From Mycolicibacterium chubuense (GTDB lineage: Bacteria > Actinomycetota > Actinomycetes > Mycobacteriales > Mycobacteriaceae), in the NCBI RefSeq assembly GCF_001044255.1, contig NZ_JYNX01000016.1, positions 20,437 through 58,953 of the forward strand: a stretch of 38,517 nucleotides of DNA, given 5' to 3'. Shown piece by piece: positions 31,488 to 38,517 of the stretch (within the stretch, counting starts at the first letter, position 1; each line of letters starts with the position of its first letter). The position numbers and the translations under genes were made by a program. The notes under the pieces were generated by a model. That model saw only the letters and a program-made list of their open reading frames with translations, ran no database searches and had not been told where the DNA came from.

Positions 31488-32006
31488 TCAGCTGGGGGAT
31501 TCTTCCGATCCGAGGGTGTCGAAGACCTCGTGGTAGAGCAGCGAGTGGACGCGCTCGACCTGGGGAATGTCGTGGAACTCGAGGGGGTCCTGCGAGGCGG
31601 ATTCGATGATCAGCGTGCCGGTGCGAAGGATGCGGTCGAGCAGCCCGTGCCGGAACTCGACGCTGTTGATGCGGGCCAACGGGATGTCGATGCCGGAGCG
31701 GGTGACCAGGCCGTGGCGGAACATCACCCGGCGGTCGGTGATGACGAAGTGGGTGGTCCACCAGTTGAGGAACGGCCAGATCGAGAGCCAACCGATGAGG
31801 ATGAGCCAGACGGCGGCGATGACGAGGAAGACGATGTTCTTCGCGGACGGCTCCCAGGCAAGAGTGTTGACGTAGCCGGCGAGGAACGCGGCGGCGGCGG
31901 TCGCCAGAATGAGGACGAGCGCTGGGATGGTGAGACGCCCCCAGTGCGGGTGGCGGTGCAGGACGACGTGTTCGTCCTGCGCCAGCACATTCTCGGGATA
32001 GCCCAC
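31488..32006 (-). CDS. PH-domain (YdbS-like bPH2) membrane protein, Rv3278c-like
   Basis: 172 residues. N-terminal YPENVLAQDEHVVLHRHPHWGRL, two membrane segments (about 27-47 and 57-80), then a bacterial PH domain (about 85-150: FVITDRRVMFRHGLVTRSGIDIPLARINSVEF ... GTLIIESASQDPLEFHDIP). The C-terminus HEVFDTLGSEESPS is identical in kind to Rv3278c. Function is unknown; such domains may bind envelope lipids or partner proteins. The GTG start at 32006 is backed by TACAGT 6 nt upstream. In M. tuberculosis the ortholog lies between the GtrA gene and birA; here it has drifted about 6.5 kb from gtrA. Confidence 0.9.
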   Translation of the reverse strand: MGYPENVLAQDEHVVLHRHPHWGRLTIPALVLILATAAAAFLAGYVNTLAWEPSAKNIVFLVIAAVWLILIGWLSIWPFLNWWTTHFVITDRRVMFRHGLVTRSGIDIPLARINSVEFRHGLLDRILRTGTLIIESASQDPLEFHDIPQVERVHSLLYHEVFDTLGSEESPS

Positions 32007-32012
32007 GCAGGC

Positions 32013-32018
32013 ACTGTA
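32013..32018 (-). promoter_or_regulatory. -10 element for leaderless PH-domain gene
   Basis: TACAGT on the minus strand, 6 nt, then GTG at 32006. No Shine-Dalgarno present. Confidence 0.55.
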
Positions 32019-32119
32019 CTCAGCGGCGGTAGATCGCGCGGGCCAATCTCAGCGGCGCTCTCAGCGACCTGGCAAAATACGACGCCGCACCCAACTCAGT
32101 AAATTCTCAGTATTTGCCA

Positions 32120-32145
32120 GCTAACGCATTAGCCAAGCGTATCTT
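32120..32145 (+). promoter_or_regulatory. Inverted repeat and -10 element before small Cys-rich gene
   Basis: GCTAA-CGCA-TTAGC at 32120-32133 is a perfect 5-4-5 inverted repeat; TATCTT at 32140-32145 is a good -10 whose spacing is 4 nt to ATG 32150 and 7 nt to GTG 32153. The repeat could be an operator. Confidence 0.4.
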
Positions 32146-32149
32146 GATC

Positions 32150-32314
32150 ATGGTGCAGGTCGAGACGTGTCGGTGTGGCCACGACGGGACCGCTCATGAA
32201 CACTACCGAGCAGGAACGGATTGTTCACTGTGCGAATGTCCGCGGTTTCAACGAAGTAGCTGCGAGTCTCGGACGTGGGTGGACCGATTGCTGGCCCGGT
32301 GGCTGACCCGCTGA
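32150..32314 (+). CDS. Small Cys/His-rich protein, putative zinc-binding
   Basis: 54 residues beginning MVQVETCRCGHDGTAHEHYR. Cys and His are arranged CxCGH-x4-HxHYR, then DCSLCECPRF, a pattern seen in small actinobacterial proteins likely to bind zinc. A basic tail (WVDRLLARWLTR) follows. ATG 32150 and GTG 32153 are both possible; the -10 spacing favours GTG 32153 as a leaderless start. The upstream in-frame ATG at 32114 lies before the -10 and is unlikely. Function unknown; it stands at the edge of the AT-richer polysaccharide block. Confidence 0.55.
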   Translation: MVQVETCRCGHDGTAHEHYRAGTDCSLCECPRFQRSSCESRTWVDRLLARWLTR

Positions 32315-32338
32315 GCTCGAAAGCACTGCATGACCTTC

Positions 32339-32386
32339 TATATACGAAGATCGTTGACGTGCTATATACGAAGATCGTTGACGTGC
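32339..32386. repeat. Tandem 24-bp duplication at the 3' end of fcl
   Basis: Two perfect head-to-tail copies, 32339-32362 and 32363-32386. On the minus strand the inner copy encodes the last codons of fcl up to the TAG; the outer copy repeats the same 8 codons and stop in the same frame. Confidence 0.9.
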
Positions 32387-33336
32387 TCGCGGTACCAGGC
32401 GACAGTCCGTTCGAGCCCCTCGCGCAGATCGATCTTCGACGTCCATCCAGTCTGAGTGAGTTTGGAGACGTCGAGGAGCTTCTGTGGAGTTCCGTCAGGT
32501 TTTGTTTTATCCCAACGCGTTTCGCCGTCGTAGCCGACAACGGAGGCAATGGTGTCGGCGATGTCACGGATAGTCACATCGGTGCCGCTGCCGACATTGA
32601 CTTGCTGCGGGCCGTCGTAATGCTCGAGAAGGTGGAGGCAGGCGTCCGCCATGTCGTCCGCGTGGAGGAACTCACGCCGAGGGGTACCGGTCCCCCAGTT
32701 CGTCACGGAGGACGCGCCCTCCGCGACGGCTTCGTCGTAGCGCCGGATCAAGGCGGGAAGCACATGCGACCCGGTGCGCGAGAAGTTGTCGTTGGGCCCG
32801 TAGAGGTTTGTCGGCATCGCCGAGATCCACGGCAAGCCATATTGCCGACGCACCGCTTGAACGTGGAGGATGCCGGTGATCTTCGCGATGGCATAGGCAT
32901 CGTTGGTGGGTTCGAGTGCGCCGGTAAGCAGCGAATCTTCACGGATTGGTTGTTTGGCAAACTTCGGGTAGATGCAGGACGACCCGAGGAACAGCAGACG
33001 TTCGACCTCCGACTCTCGTGCTGCATCAAGCACATTGACCTGGATACGAACGTTGTCACTAAGGAAATCGACCGGGTAGGTGCTGTTTGCCAGAATGCCG
33101 CCGACCTTCGCTGCCGCCAGCACGACGTATGCCGGCTTCTCTGCGGCGAAGAAATCGAATACCGCGTCTCTATTCTTAAGGTCGAGTTCGTTGGAGGTCT
33201 TCCCAACGATGTTGTGGAATCCTGCCGCTTCCAGGCGGCGCACAATCGCGGACCCGACGAGGCCTCGGTGCCCCGCCACATAAAAAGTCGCGTCACGGTC
33301 CAACTCCGTCGGCGAAAACTGCAGGCCTTCAGTCAC
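32362..33336 (-). CDS. fcl: GDP-L-fucose synthase (GDP-4-keto-6-deoxymannose epimerase/reductase)
   Basis: 324 residues, an extended short-chain dehydrogenase. It converts the Gmd product to GDP-L-fucose using NADPH. The Rossmann loop is [10 protein letters not shown] (21-30). The catalytic triad is Ser119/Ser120 in LGSSCIYP, Tyr148 and Lys152 in [16 protein letters not shown] (76-81) and NLYGPNDNF are family-specific. The N-terminus has about 13 extra residues before the fold. The start overlaps the gmd stop by 4 bp (ATGA), so the two steps are co-translated. The end carries a tandem duplication. Codons here are clearly less GC-rich than in the genes to the left. Confidence 0.94.
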   Translation of the reverse strand: MTEGLQFSPTELDRDATFYVAGHRGLVGSAIVRRLEAAGFHNIVGKTSNELDLKNRDAVFDFFAAEKPAYVVLAAAKVGGILANSTYPVDFLSDNVRIQVNVLDAARESEVERLLFLGSSCIYPKFAKQPIREDSLLTGALEPTNDAYAIAKITGILHVQAVRRQYGLPWISAMPTNLYGPNDNFSRTGSHVLPALIRRYDEAVAEGASSVTNWGTGTPRREFLHADDMADACLHLLEHYDGPQQVNVGSGTDVTIRDIADTIASVVGYDGETRWDKTKPDGTPQKLLDVSKLTQTGWTSKIDLREGLERTVAWYREHVNDLRI

Positions 33337-34388
33337 GGCATTCTCGCGTCCTCAGTCGACGGCGTCACCCAGGACTCCAGCTGCACCCGGTCGATCCACG
33401 GCCGGCCCGCATGCTTGAGCGCCTCGATATCGGCATCCACCATCAGGCGCGCGAGCTGGCGGCCATCAACGGCGGGAACCCAGTCGAGTTTCTTGGCCGC
33501 ACGCGTTGGATCACCAATCAAGGCGTCGACCTCAGTGGGCCGGAGATAGCGTTCATCGAAGCGAACGTGATCCTCCCAGTTCAAACCGGCATGGTCGAAG
33601 GCGATCTCGAGGAATTCCCGAACCATGATTCCCACGCCCGTCGCCAGAACGTAATCGTCAGGCTCCTCCGCCTGGAGCATCCGCCACATGCCCTCGACAT
33701 ATTCAGGTGCGTAGCCCCAGTCGCGGATCGAGTCGAGGTTGCCCATGTAAACGTGTTCCTGCCGGCCGGCCTTGATCGCAGCAACCGCGCGAGTGATCTT
33801 GCGGGTCACGAAAGTCTCACCGCGTCGGGGTGATTCGTGGTTAAAGAGGATTCCGTTGACGGCGAACATGCCGTACGCCTCGCGGTAGTTCTTCGTGATC
33901 CAGAAGCTGTACAGCTTCGCGACGGCATACGGGGAACGGGGGTAGAACGGTGTGTCCTCATTCTGCGGAGGTGACGTCGCACCATAAAGTTCTGACGACG
34001 AGGCCTGATAGAAGCGAGTTTTGATGCCTGAGAGTCGCACCGCCTCGAGCATGCGAATTGTGCCCGTACCAGTCGTATCGGCGGTGTGCTCCGGCTCATC
34101 GAAGGAAACGCGGACGTGGGATTGAGCCGCGAGGTTATAAACCTCATCGGGATCGATATCAGCCAGAAGTGTTACCAATCGTGCGCCGTCACCGAGATCG
34201 CCGTAGTGCAGGAATAAGCGAGCGTCTGGCGAGTGCGGATCAACGTAGAGGTGATCAATGCGGGACGTATTGAAGGTCGACGCGCGACGGATAAGCCCGT
34301 GGACCTCATAACCCTTGCTCAGAAGGAGTTCAGCGAGGTATGAGCCGTCTTGGCCCGTGATTCCTGTAATTAGTGCGCGTCTTGTCAT
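33333..34388 (-). CDS. gmd: GDP-mannose 4,6-dehydratase
   Basis: 351 residues from ATG 34388. It takes GDP-mannose, made by ManB/ManC in the left part of the window, to GDP-4-keto-6-deoxymannose. NADP-binding [17 protein letters not shown] (7-23), then [19 protein letters not shown], the active-site [10 protein letters not shown] (127-136) and Tyr154-x3-Lys158 in [10 protein letters not shown] are canonical, followed by [16 protein letters not shown]. The start follows the family N-terminus MTRRALITG; 24 further upstream codons are open but unlike the family. Coupled to fcl. The 161-bp spacer upstream (34389-34549) shows no clear promoter. Confidence 0.95.
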   Translation of the reverse strand: MTRRALITGITGQDGSYLAELLLSKGYEVHGLIRRASTFNTSRIDHLYVDPHSPDARLFLHYGDLGDGARLVTLLADIDPDEVYNLAAQSHVRVSFDEPEHTADTTGTGTIRMLEAVRLSGIKTRFYQASSSELYGATSPPQNEDTPFYPRSPYAVAKLYSFWITKNYREAYGMFAVNGILFNHESPRRGETFVTRKITRAVAAIKAGRQEHVYMGNLDSIRDWGYAPEYVEGMWRMLQAEEPDDYVLATGVGIMVREFLEIAFDHAGLNWEDHVRFDERYLRPTEVDALIGDPTRAAKKLDWVPAVDGRQLARLMVDADIEALKHAGRPWIDRVQLESWVTPSTEDARMP

Positions 34389-34549
34389 CAGAGTGATGTG
34401 TCTTTCGTATCGGTCCGTCCGTCCGTGCGGCGGGCGAATTGGTTTGACCCTACCGACCATGCATCGGCATCAACAGTCGAAAGCGGCCCTGCGAAGCGGC
34501 CGCATTAAGAGTCGGATTGTGCGGCCAGAGAGGGCATTAACGCGGCACG

Positions 34550-36718
34550 TCAGATCACCCCAGCCGCTCTGAGTGACTCCGCGATTGCTGGCGCGATCTT
34601 CTGCCCATACGCAACGGTCATGTGGTTGGTGTCAAGCTTTGTGGGCGTCGATCCAACAAAACTGGGACAGTACCGCTCCTCGCCGCAGAACCAAGGTCGC
34701 GAGTCAACCCACGTTCCGTGAATCGATGCCGCAACATCACGCTCAACTCCGCCCACCGATCGCCATACGTCGTTTACCTGGCTTATGCAATCTGCCGGAG
34801 AGCTCGATCGAGCGCCGTAGCATTCCCGGATGTTCTTGTCGGCCGGTGGGGCAGAGAGCAATACCACCTTCCCCGTGCTGGGCCGGAACTTCTCGATCAT
34901 CGAGCGCAGGGCGCGAGACCACTCGCGGGGCGTCATCCACTGGTCGCTTCCAACGACACGCTTGGCTCCGTAGAGATTGGACACAATCACGACATCGGGC
35001 TTTGTCGCGTTGATCGAGTCCACAACTCGCTGCGCCCAGCCAGGGCAAGCCTCGACGATAGAGGAGTCGGGATTGAACACTGGCGCGTCCACGAACTCGC
35101 AGCCCCCCATGGCTGCAACCTGAAGTTGAAGCCGGCCCTCGGAATTAAGCGCAATGTCGCGAAGCGGACCGCCGTAGGACAACGCGATCGAGTCCCCCAC
35201 CAGGAGAATGCGGGTTCCTGCAGAGGGCGATCCCCACCGACACCTCGACTCATCCATGGGGTCGGCTGCGTTGCAGGCGTGAACATCAAGTGGTGATTCC
35301 GGAGTGTTCATGGCCGACTCCATCGAAGGATCTAATGCTGGCCACTTCGTGGCTGACAGCGCCTGCACCATCTCCCGCTGTAGTTGTGAAGTAAAAGGCC
35401 CAGAAGGAGGCTTGCCGGCAGAAGGATCTACATTCTCTTGCGCCACAATGACTGGCGGCGTTTCATGAGGTATCTCGGGCCGGATCGCATACGCCCATAG
35501 ACCGAGGGTGATCAGGAAAAGAGCACCCACACCTGCATATCCGCTCGATCTTTGCGGAATATAGCGCCGGCGGCGGATATCTTTGAGCACTTGGCGCAAC
35601 TTGTTCCAGTCGCCGTAGCGCAGGGGATTCTCCACGAAGTGATAGGAGGCGATCGCCAAGGCGAACGACGTCGCTGCAGCCGCCACATAAAAAGATCGGC
35701 CCTCAGGCATCAACGCCGCAAGAAATACAATCGTCGGCCAATGAACCAGGTAGAGGGAATATGAGATATTGCCTATATACACACTTGCAGGGTTCCGGAG
35801 AAAGGCTTGGAATTGCGGCTCGCCCGAGACACCGGCGGCAATGACTAGCGCTGATCCTGCGACTGGCACGAGTGCCCACGGTGCTGGAAAGCCGAGTGAC
35901 TGCTCGCTGATACTCAGCACACCTGCCAGAATCAGCGCCAATCCAGCCCACGAAAGCCAAGGCTTCGCGATTCTCGGAATCCGCGCCAGTACGCCTGTAG
36001 CTGTCGCCATGAGAGCCCCGACGCCGAGCTCCCACACGCGGACGAAGGTGTCGAAATAGGCCCACGTCGGTGCTACGGCAGTCTCGTACATGGCCCATAC
36101 AAAAGATGCAACGACGATTCCAGCCATGATTGCCCCAGCGAGGTGAAGCCGACGCTGATGATTCCAGGATTTTCGCGCAACTATCAGGCCGACCACAAAT
36201 ATTAATGCCGGCCACACAAAATAAAATTGCTCTTCAACTGACAGCGACCAATAGTGCTGTAACGGCGAGACGGCATCGCCCCCCGCGAAATAGTCGGTCT
36301 GCTGGAACGCGAACCACCAATTAGATATAAAAGCGAAAGCGAACAACGCATCGACGCCGACTTCATTCGCTCGAAATGTTTGAAATACAACTAGCGAACA
36401 GCAGTACGTCAGAACTAGCACCACTGTCGCAGCTGGGACGATGCGACGTACACGGTGCCAGTAGAATCGCTTGAAGGAAACATTTCCAGCGCGATCCGCC
36501 ATCCTCAGAAGATTGCCCGTTATCAGGAATCCCGAGATCACAAAGAAGACGTCGACGCCGACGAACCCGCCCGACGGCCAGCCAAAGAGGTGCGAAGAAA
36601 AGACGGTCAGAACAGCAACCATCCGCAGCCCCTGGACATCGAGGCGTTGATTCGCCCGTTCGGCGCGCCGGCGTTGGCGGCGTACTTGTTTGCCGTAATT
36701 TACTAACAATGTAGACAT
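34550..36718 (-). CDS. OatA-like O-acyltransferase (acyltransferase 3 plus SGNH domain)
   Basis: 722 residues. The N-terminal acyltransferase-3 domain (about 24-365) has some ten membrane segments, with RLDVQGLRMVAVLTVFSSH (catalytic-type His43), GFVGVDVFFVISGFLIT, FYWHRVRRIVPA and HYWSLSVEEQFY. A further segment (about 395-412) leads to an extracytoplasmic SGNH esterase/transferase domain: GDS at 508-510 (Ser510) and Asp696-x2-His699 in DTNHMTVAYG. Such fusions acetylate peptidoglycan or surface polysaccharides by passing acyl groups across the membrane. Beside gmd-fcl and a sugar-phosphate transferase, acylation of a fucose-containing polysaccharide is likely (inference). The gene is markedly AT-richer than the core genes. 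Confidence 0.92.
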   Translation of the reverse strand: MSTLLVNYGKQVRRQRRRAERANQRLDVQGLRMVAVLTVFSSHLFGWPSGGFVGVDVFFVISGFLITGNLLRMADRAGNVSFKRFYWHRVRRIVPAATVVLVLTYCCSLVVFQTFRANEVGVDALFAFAFISNWWFAFQQTDYFAGGDAVSPLQHYWSLSVEEQFYFVWPALIFVVGLIVARKSWNHQRRLHLAGAIMAGIVVASFVWAMYETAVAPTWAYFDTFVRVWELGVGALMATATGVLARIPRIAKPWLSWAGLALILAGVLSISEQSLGFPAPWALVPVAGSALVIAAGVSGEPQFQAFLRNPASVYIGNISYSLYLVHWPTIVFLAALMPEGRSFYVAAAATSFALAIASYHFVENPLRYGDWNKLRQVLKDIRRRRYIPQRSSGYAGVGALFLITLGLWAYAIRPEIPHETPPVIVAQENVDPSAGKPPSGPFTSQLQREMVQALSATKWPALDPSMESAMNTPESPLDVHACNAADPMDESRCRWGSPSAGTRILLVGDSIALSYGGPLRDIALNSEGRLQLQVAAMGGCEFVDAPVFNPDSSIVEACPGWAQRVVDSINATKPDVVIVSNLYGAKRVVGSDQWMTPREWSRALRSMIEKFRPSTGKVVLLSAPPADKNIRECYGARSSSPADCISQVNDVWRSVGGVERDVAASIHGTWVDSRPWFCGEERYCPSFVGSTPTKLDTNHMTVAYGQKIAPAIAESLRAAGVI

Positions 36719-36884
36719 CGATTATCCCCCGAACGACGGCCTATCGCGATAAATAGTGGCATGGATTTAGCAATTGCGAGAGCGCTCGATCAAAACCGCA
36801 GCCTCGAACAAGCGAAATGCCGCACCCACTTCGTTCGGCACCGCAAAGCGAGCCATGTTCGATGCCGCCGTCATCGCGGAAAAA
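36719..36884. other. AT-rich spacer between acyltransferase and second sugar-phosphate transferase
   Basis: 166 bp without a gene. It contains runs such as ATAAATAGTGG and GGATTTAGCAATTG near the acyltransferase start. I see no confident -10/-35 pair, terminator or repeat. Confidence 0.4.
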
Positions 36885-38375
36885 TCAGTACGCGCCTGTG
36901 TGACTGAGAATAGCTTTGACTGTTTTAATGGCGATCAGCAAGTCTGAGATCATCGACCAGTTCTCAACGTAGAAGAGATCGAGTCGCACTGAGTCTTCCC
37001 ACGTCAGGTCGGAACGGCCACTGATCTGCCACAGACCAGTAATACCCGGCCGCACAAGCAGACGACGCCGAGCGTAATCGTCGTAGGTTTTCACCTCAGA
37101 AGCGAGGGGTGGTCGCGGACCGACGACGCTCATATCGCGCTTCAACACGTTGATGAACTGAGGCAACTCATCGATGCTGTACTTTCGGAGGATCCGCCCG
37201 ACAGAGGTCACTCGAGGATCTTGACGGATCTTAAAGAGCACGCCGCCGTCACTTTCATTCAGTGCGGCGAGGTTGCCAACCAATTTGTCGGCGCCATCGA
37301 CCATCGTCCGGAACTTGATCATCTGGAACGGCTGGCCGTCTAGGCCGATGCGTTCCTGTTTGTAAAAGACCGGCCCTCGGCTAGTGAGCTTCACAGCGAG
37401 CGCGACAATTCCCAGTACCGGCAAACCGACAAGCAACACAGAAGAGGAGAACATGATGTCGAAGAGGCGCTTCTGGAAGCGCTTGGCGCCGTGATATTGC
37501 GGTTTCTCGACGTGAATGAGAGGCAAACCAGCGACAGGGCGCATCTGCAATCGGGGACCTGCAATGTCGACCACTCCTGGGGCAACCAGAAGATCGATAT
37601 CTAGTTTCTCCAGCTCCCATGACAGGTCCCGGATGCCACGACCATCAAGCCGTTCGGTGGCTGTCACAGCTACCGCATTGCTACTGGTCGCTGTAACGGC
37701 TCCCACGACGTTTGACTCATCACCGAAAGTCGGTATGGCACCAACCCCGGGAACATCTATTTGCGTTCGGGGCGCTGGACCCGGAATGCAGGCGCCCACC
37801 ACCTCATAGGCAGACCGCGGGTCGCGAGCGAGAGAGGACGTCAGATCGCGTACTGCTGAAGCACTGCCGACAACCAGTACCCGCGTGATGCACCGCCCAT
37901 GCTTCCGTCGCGCCTGAACAACAACTTGGCGCGCGAGCCACCGAATGAGAACCAAGATGGCGATGCCCGCCGGCAGCGCGATCATCAAGTATCCGCGAGC
38001 TATCTCCAGCTTGAACAGCATCGAGAAGATGGCGACGCCTCCGAATACCGCGAGAGTCCCGAGCCATACGCGTCGATACTCCTCCACGCCAGAACCGATA
38101 ACGCGCGGGGATCGAGAGTGGTTGATGGTAAGCGCCAGCGTCCAAACGACCACTAGTGCCGCTGACACGACGGGATAATCCAGGTACGGACTGGTCGTCA
38201 CCTCGCCAGTCAAGCCACCGAAACGGAGCCATTGAGCTAACCCGACGGCCAAGAGCACACCCAAGGCGTCAAGTACGACAAGCCGTCTCGCGTAACCCCG
38301 TTGCCACGCTGGCGCCTTCGCCGGGATGGCGACAATATTTGCCGCTACATCTAGCCGGTCATTTACGGCCGTCAC
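36885..38375 (-). CDS. Polyprenyl-phosphate sugar-1-phosphate transferase, second copy
   Basis: 496 residues: four membrane segments in the first 150 residues, a Rossmann-like domain (about 164-290: RVLVVGSASAVRDL), one segment at 308-330 and the catalytic domain. Motifs KQERIGLDG (339-347), IKFRTM (353-358), DELPQ (402-406), VGPRPP (418-423) and RPGITGLWQISGRS (442-455) are intact; the last resembles galactose/undecaprenyl-phosphate transferases more than the first copy's GMTGWAQVHG. It would begin synthesis of a surface polysaccharide on the lipid carrier. The two copies differ throughout, so they are not a recent duplication. The gene is AT-richer than the core; the 142 bp from its start to the right edge show no clear promoter. 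Confidence 0.93.
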   Translation of the reverse strand: MTAVNDRLDVAANIVAIPAKAPAWQRGYARRLVVLDALGVLLAVGLAQWLRFGGLTGEVTTSPYLDYPVVSAALVVVWTLALTINHSRSPRVIGSGVEEYRRVWLGTLAVFGGVAIFSMLFKLEIARGYLMIALPAGIAILVLIRWLARQVVVQARRKHGRCITRVLVVGSASAVRDLTSSLARDPRSAYEVVGACIPGPAPRTQIDVPGVGAIPTFGDESNVVGAVTATSSNAVAVTATERLDGRGIRDLSWELEKLDIDLLVAPGVVDIAGPRLQMRPVAGLPLIHVEKPQYHGAKRFQKRLFDIMFSSSVLLVGLPVLGIVALAVKLTSRGPVFYKQERIGLDGQPFQMIKFRTMVDGADKLVGNLAALNESDGGVLFKIRQDPRVTSVGRILRKYSIDELPQFINVLKRDMSVVGPRPPLASEVKTYDDYARRRLLVRPGITGLWQISGRSDLTWEDSVRLDLFYVENWSMISDLLIAIKTVKAILSHTGAY

Positions 38376-38517
38376 TGTCCCCCCCAGATGTTTGCCCGTG
38401 TGGTCAGCAACTTTAAACCCCCGCCGTTACCGTTCTCAAGGCGAATCATCTCTTCGCTCAGCAACCTAACACGACAGATGAGGCGAACGACGTGGAATTC
38501 ACGCGCCCGTTACTTGG

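Noticed and set aside
32339-32386. Tandem repeat as a CRISPR or attachment site
   Set aside because: Only two adjoining copies with no spacer, no tRNA and no integrase nearby; best explained as a local duplication.
1-38517. tRNA, rRNA, riboswitch, prophage and transposase genes
   Set aside because: Looked for and not seen; no cloverleaf-like clusters, conserved rRNA segments or transposase motifs in any plausible frame.

Overview
The window looks like a chromosomal segment of a high-GC actinobacterium of the Mycobacteriaceae, most likely a rapid grower (Mycolicibacterium-like). The evidence is the gene set and its order: tobH-manB-DUF3499, a divergent PF06262 gene, a whmD-length whiB2, fbiA-fbiB, manC-wbbL1, rmlD, an Lcp1-type ligase gene, a TIGR03089 gene, birA, fadE25, purE/purK, a GtrA gene and an Rv3278c-type PH-domain gene. 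This follows the Rv3256c-Rv3279c neighbourhood of M. tuberculosis, with several insertions and rearrangements. Species-level placement is inference.

Layout. (1) 1-3.1 kb: mannose-phosphate metabolism (tobH fragment, manB), small conserved proteins and whiB2. (2) 3.4-6.3 kb: F420 genes fbiA-fbiB and a Nudix hydrolase. (3) 6.3-7.3 kb: a 987-bp element with 55-bp terminal inverted repeats around one DUF559 (endonuclease-fold) gene; two solo 63-bp relatives of its ends lie at 16.33 and 17.22 kb, bracketing a methyltransferase gene. (4) 7.3-12.6 kb: envelope sugar genes manC, wbbL1 and rmlD, interrupted by a GGDEF-EAL-DICT signalling gene. (5) 12.7-15.4 kb: Lcp1-type ligase, TIGR03089 protein and a small membrane protein. 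(6) 15.5-19.5 kb: birA, a MddA-like methyltransferase, fadE25, a CRP-like site in a palindrome-rich spacer, and purE. (7) 19.6-23.5 kb: a three-gene plus-strand cassette (aldehyde dehydrogenase, MFS transporter, old yellow enzyme) separating purE from purK. (8) 23.5-32.3 kb: purK, GtrA, then a minus-strand run of FAD oxidoreductase, divergent cis-prenyltransferase, sugar-phosphate transferase and GAF protein; next a degenerate CrcB/FluC-like pair, a YdcF-like protein, a PH-domain protein and a small Cys-rich protein. (9) 32.3-38.4 kb: a visibly AT-richer polysaccharide block (fcl, gmd, OatA-like acyltransferase, second sugar-phosphate transferase).

How the genes connect. ManB and ManC make mannose-1-phosphate and GDP-mannose. 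RmlD and WbbL1 make and use dTDP-rhamnose for the arabinogalactan linker, and the Lcp1-type protein would attach the finished glycan to peptidoglycan. The right-hand block can divert GDP-mannose to GDP-fucose (Gmd, Fcl) and holds two polyprenyl-phosphate sugar-1-phosphate transferases and an acyltransferase, suggesting an acylated, fucose-containing surface polysaccharide.

Many genes have a TANNNT -10 element 6-8 nt before a GTG/ATG, the arrangement of leaderless transcripts. The most unusual structure is the inverted-repeat-bounded DUF559 element with its solo palindromes. The next is a cis-prenyltransferase that has lost two canonical active-site residues and sits beside a FAD oxidoreductase. 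No tRNA, rRNA, CRISPR array or transposase was seen.
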